Source: Rubrivivax sp. SCN 71-131
GTDB lineage: Bacteria > Pseudomonadota > Gammaproteobacteria > Burkholderiales > Burkholderiaceae_C
Length of the DNA: 64,000 bases
Reading direction: 5' to 3'
Assembly (NCBI GenBank): GCA_001724995.1
Contig: MEFD01000014.1
Span: 124,001 to 188,000 of the forward strand
Positions 63,901 through 64,000 of this stretch are shown here, piece after piece. The notes beneath the pieces are model-generated. The model worked only from the letters and a program-made list of their open reading frames with translations. It made no database searches and was not told the DNA's origin. Position 1 is the stretch's first letter; the number at the start of each line of letters is the position of its first letter. The translations under genes were made by a program, and so were the position numbers.

Positions 63901-64000
63901 CTGCCGCCGCACGCGCGCTGCAGCTGCATCCGCAGCCGCTGGTCGACGCCGCCCAGGCGCAGCGCCAGCCGCGCCAGTTGCTGCGGCTGCTGCAGGACGT
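60903..64000 (+). CDS. recB: exodeoxyribonuclease V beta subunit, 3' end outside window
   Basis: Start ATG at 60903 overlaps the recC stop (ATGA). The frame stays open to the window end, 1032 codons, versus about 1180 residues in E. coli RecB. SF1 helicase motifs in order: EASAGTGKTW (motif I), LVVTFTKAATAELR (Ia), IFTIHGFCQRAL, ALIDEFQDTDPLQW (II), LGDPKQAIYSFRHADL (III), ENQRSTPALL (IV), IVTIHKSKGLEYPLV (V) and LIYVALTRAVQR (VI). The nuclease domain begins near SWTLGSFSSLARGW; its catalytic residues lie beyond the window. recD probably follows. Confidence 0.95.
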   Translation, partial: MTPQPLDVFEDPLDGTTLIEASAGTGKTWNLCGLVLRLLLEQGLELPHILVVTFTKAATAELRARIRARLTDTLAGLHGGAAGTDPFVAALLGALRRRGVDDETMRRRLQLALQTFDEASIFTIHGFCQRALAEAPFAAALPLSSELSPDDAELRRQVTNDFWRCHVVAPPAQALPAALAAHLVERKDTPERWAELLQRRVARPLSRAIWPETLPPPADEALLRECFTRLQAMWAQEGRAIVDLVAAALPRLPANVYKPATLALAAQGWERLLLAAGVDCANFALPKLDLLTSTRLQAKKGHAPIEAHPFFAAADALLALAAQRQHALEAQRLQLLRTLLEEGPPALRALKRQQRVMAFDDLLHDLHERLSSAAGARLAAALRARWPVALIDEFQDTDPLQWAIFDALHGAAGAPLFLLGDPKQAIYSFRHADLHTYLQARSRARTLRSLTENQRSTPALLAALNALFGRHARAFVLPGLDYLPLRAGAKPRPGFVDRSEARAPLQLWSLPRAPDGQPLPKGQARALAAQAVAAEIARLLAAARRGEVECAARPLAASDLAVLVRTHAEGALMRRALAAVGVGCVELSQADVHHSADAEELERVLAAMLAPRREGALRAALATGLMGLDAAAIEALAHDEAALLGHVMRFAAYREAWVRHGVGPMLRRWLQQEQVAPRLLQREDGERRLTNLLHLAERLHEAAVQHAAPESLLRWLQQQRRHGDNGDAAQLRLESDRDLVAIVTIHKSKGLEYPLVFCPFLWDGSLGRSDALCAGIDYHDEHGAAVSDFRPDAARAEVKAQLRLERLAEHVRLIYVALTRAVQRCVVVVGPYRSGNSTAQAGTAPLNGLLAGEGDALALPKKPLEPARIDAAWAAFAAAEAPQVGLQALPLPPAPALAPRLVAPQSLAALPAPVERAPSWTLGSFSSLARGWRHEAAARDHDDALPDAEEVAAAATGGAETARPRDEDDILAFPRGPEAGECLHALFERVDFGDASTWPAAAARALQLHPQPLVDAAQAQRQPRQLLRLLQD

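Noticed and set aside
60633..63929. 1098-codon open frame on the minus strand opposite recB
   Set aside because: The plus frame has all RecB helicase motifs in order. The minus frame has shadow-type composition and no motif.

Overview
The window is about 64 kb of very GC-rich, densely packed bacterial chromosome. Gene content and order (glnA with ntrB/ntrC, map-glnD-mnmH, fused purL, recC-recB, DUF2788, DUF2189 and DUF4124 proteins, PurL of about 1330 residues) point to a betaproteobacterium of the order Burkholderiales, probably near the Rubrivivax/Leptothrix/Methylibium group. That placement is an inference from protein style, not from a marker-gene comparison. I see no rRNA, tRNA, CRISPR array, insertion sequence, phage gene or integrase. 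Almost everything is ordinary coding DNA with short gaps and many ATGA or GTGA start/stop overlaps.

Layout. 1-2.7 kb: the tail of a Tim44-like protein, a dual-specificity phosphatase and an FMN-dependent glutamate-synthase-like membrane protein. 2.8-12.2 kb: a TetR-controlled catabolic operon with a biotin-dependent acyl-CoA carboxylase (beta and alpha subunits), two acyl-CoA dehydrogenases, a GST-like protein and an AtuA-family protein. This resembles the acyclic-terpene (citronellol/geraniol) utilisation pathway but lacks its hydratase and short-chain dehydrogenases. 12.2-16.2 kb: purL on the minus strand, overlapping the end of the AtuA gene. 16.3-30.1 kb: twelve co-directional, nearly gapless genes from map to an AttH/CrtC-like protein, covering PII uridylylation (glnD), tRNA and rRNA modification (mnmH, an RluF-like enzyme, miaA), membrane proteins, an MFS exporter and an AttEFGH-like ABC export module. 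30.1-35.1 kb: a degenerate GGDEF protein, an MsbA-like ABC exporter, thyA, folA and a TlpA-like redoxin. 35.2-41.3 kb: an extradiol dioxygenase, a membrane ferric-reductase-like flavoprotein, a persulfide-dioxygenase-like hydrolase, a methyltransferase, a secreted cyclase-family protein and exonuclease III. 41.3-46.4 kb: the nitrogen-control operon glnA - DUF4124 - ntrB - ntrC, with a readable sigma-54 promoter and NtrC enhancer. 46.3-51.5 kb: a molybdopterin-binding-domain protein, EI24 and AIM24 proteins, a second degenerate GGDEF protein and an M20 amidohydrolase. 51.6-54.4 kb: the carboxy(nor)spermidine dehydrogenase and decarboxylase pair, preceded by a 47-codon leader cistron. 54.5-64 kb: nitroreductase, a P5C-dehydrogenase-like ALDH, a cytochrome c lipoprotein, recC and most of recB.

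How the parts connect. glnD and glnA-ntrB-ntrC are core parts of the nitrogen-sensing circuit: GlnD modifies PII, PII controls NtrB, and NtrC activates the glnA promoter. thyA and folA form the usual dTMP/tetrahydrofolate pair. The most unusual items are (i) the polyamine operon's leader cistron, which has its own promoter box, ribosome binding site and two hairpins inside it, and whose start resembles the N-terminal extension I remember from some S-adenosylmethionine decarboxylases; (ii) repeated promoter geometry predicting leaderless mRNAs; and (iii) the incomplete Atu-like operon with a 19-codon coupled mini-ORF.
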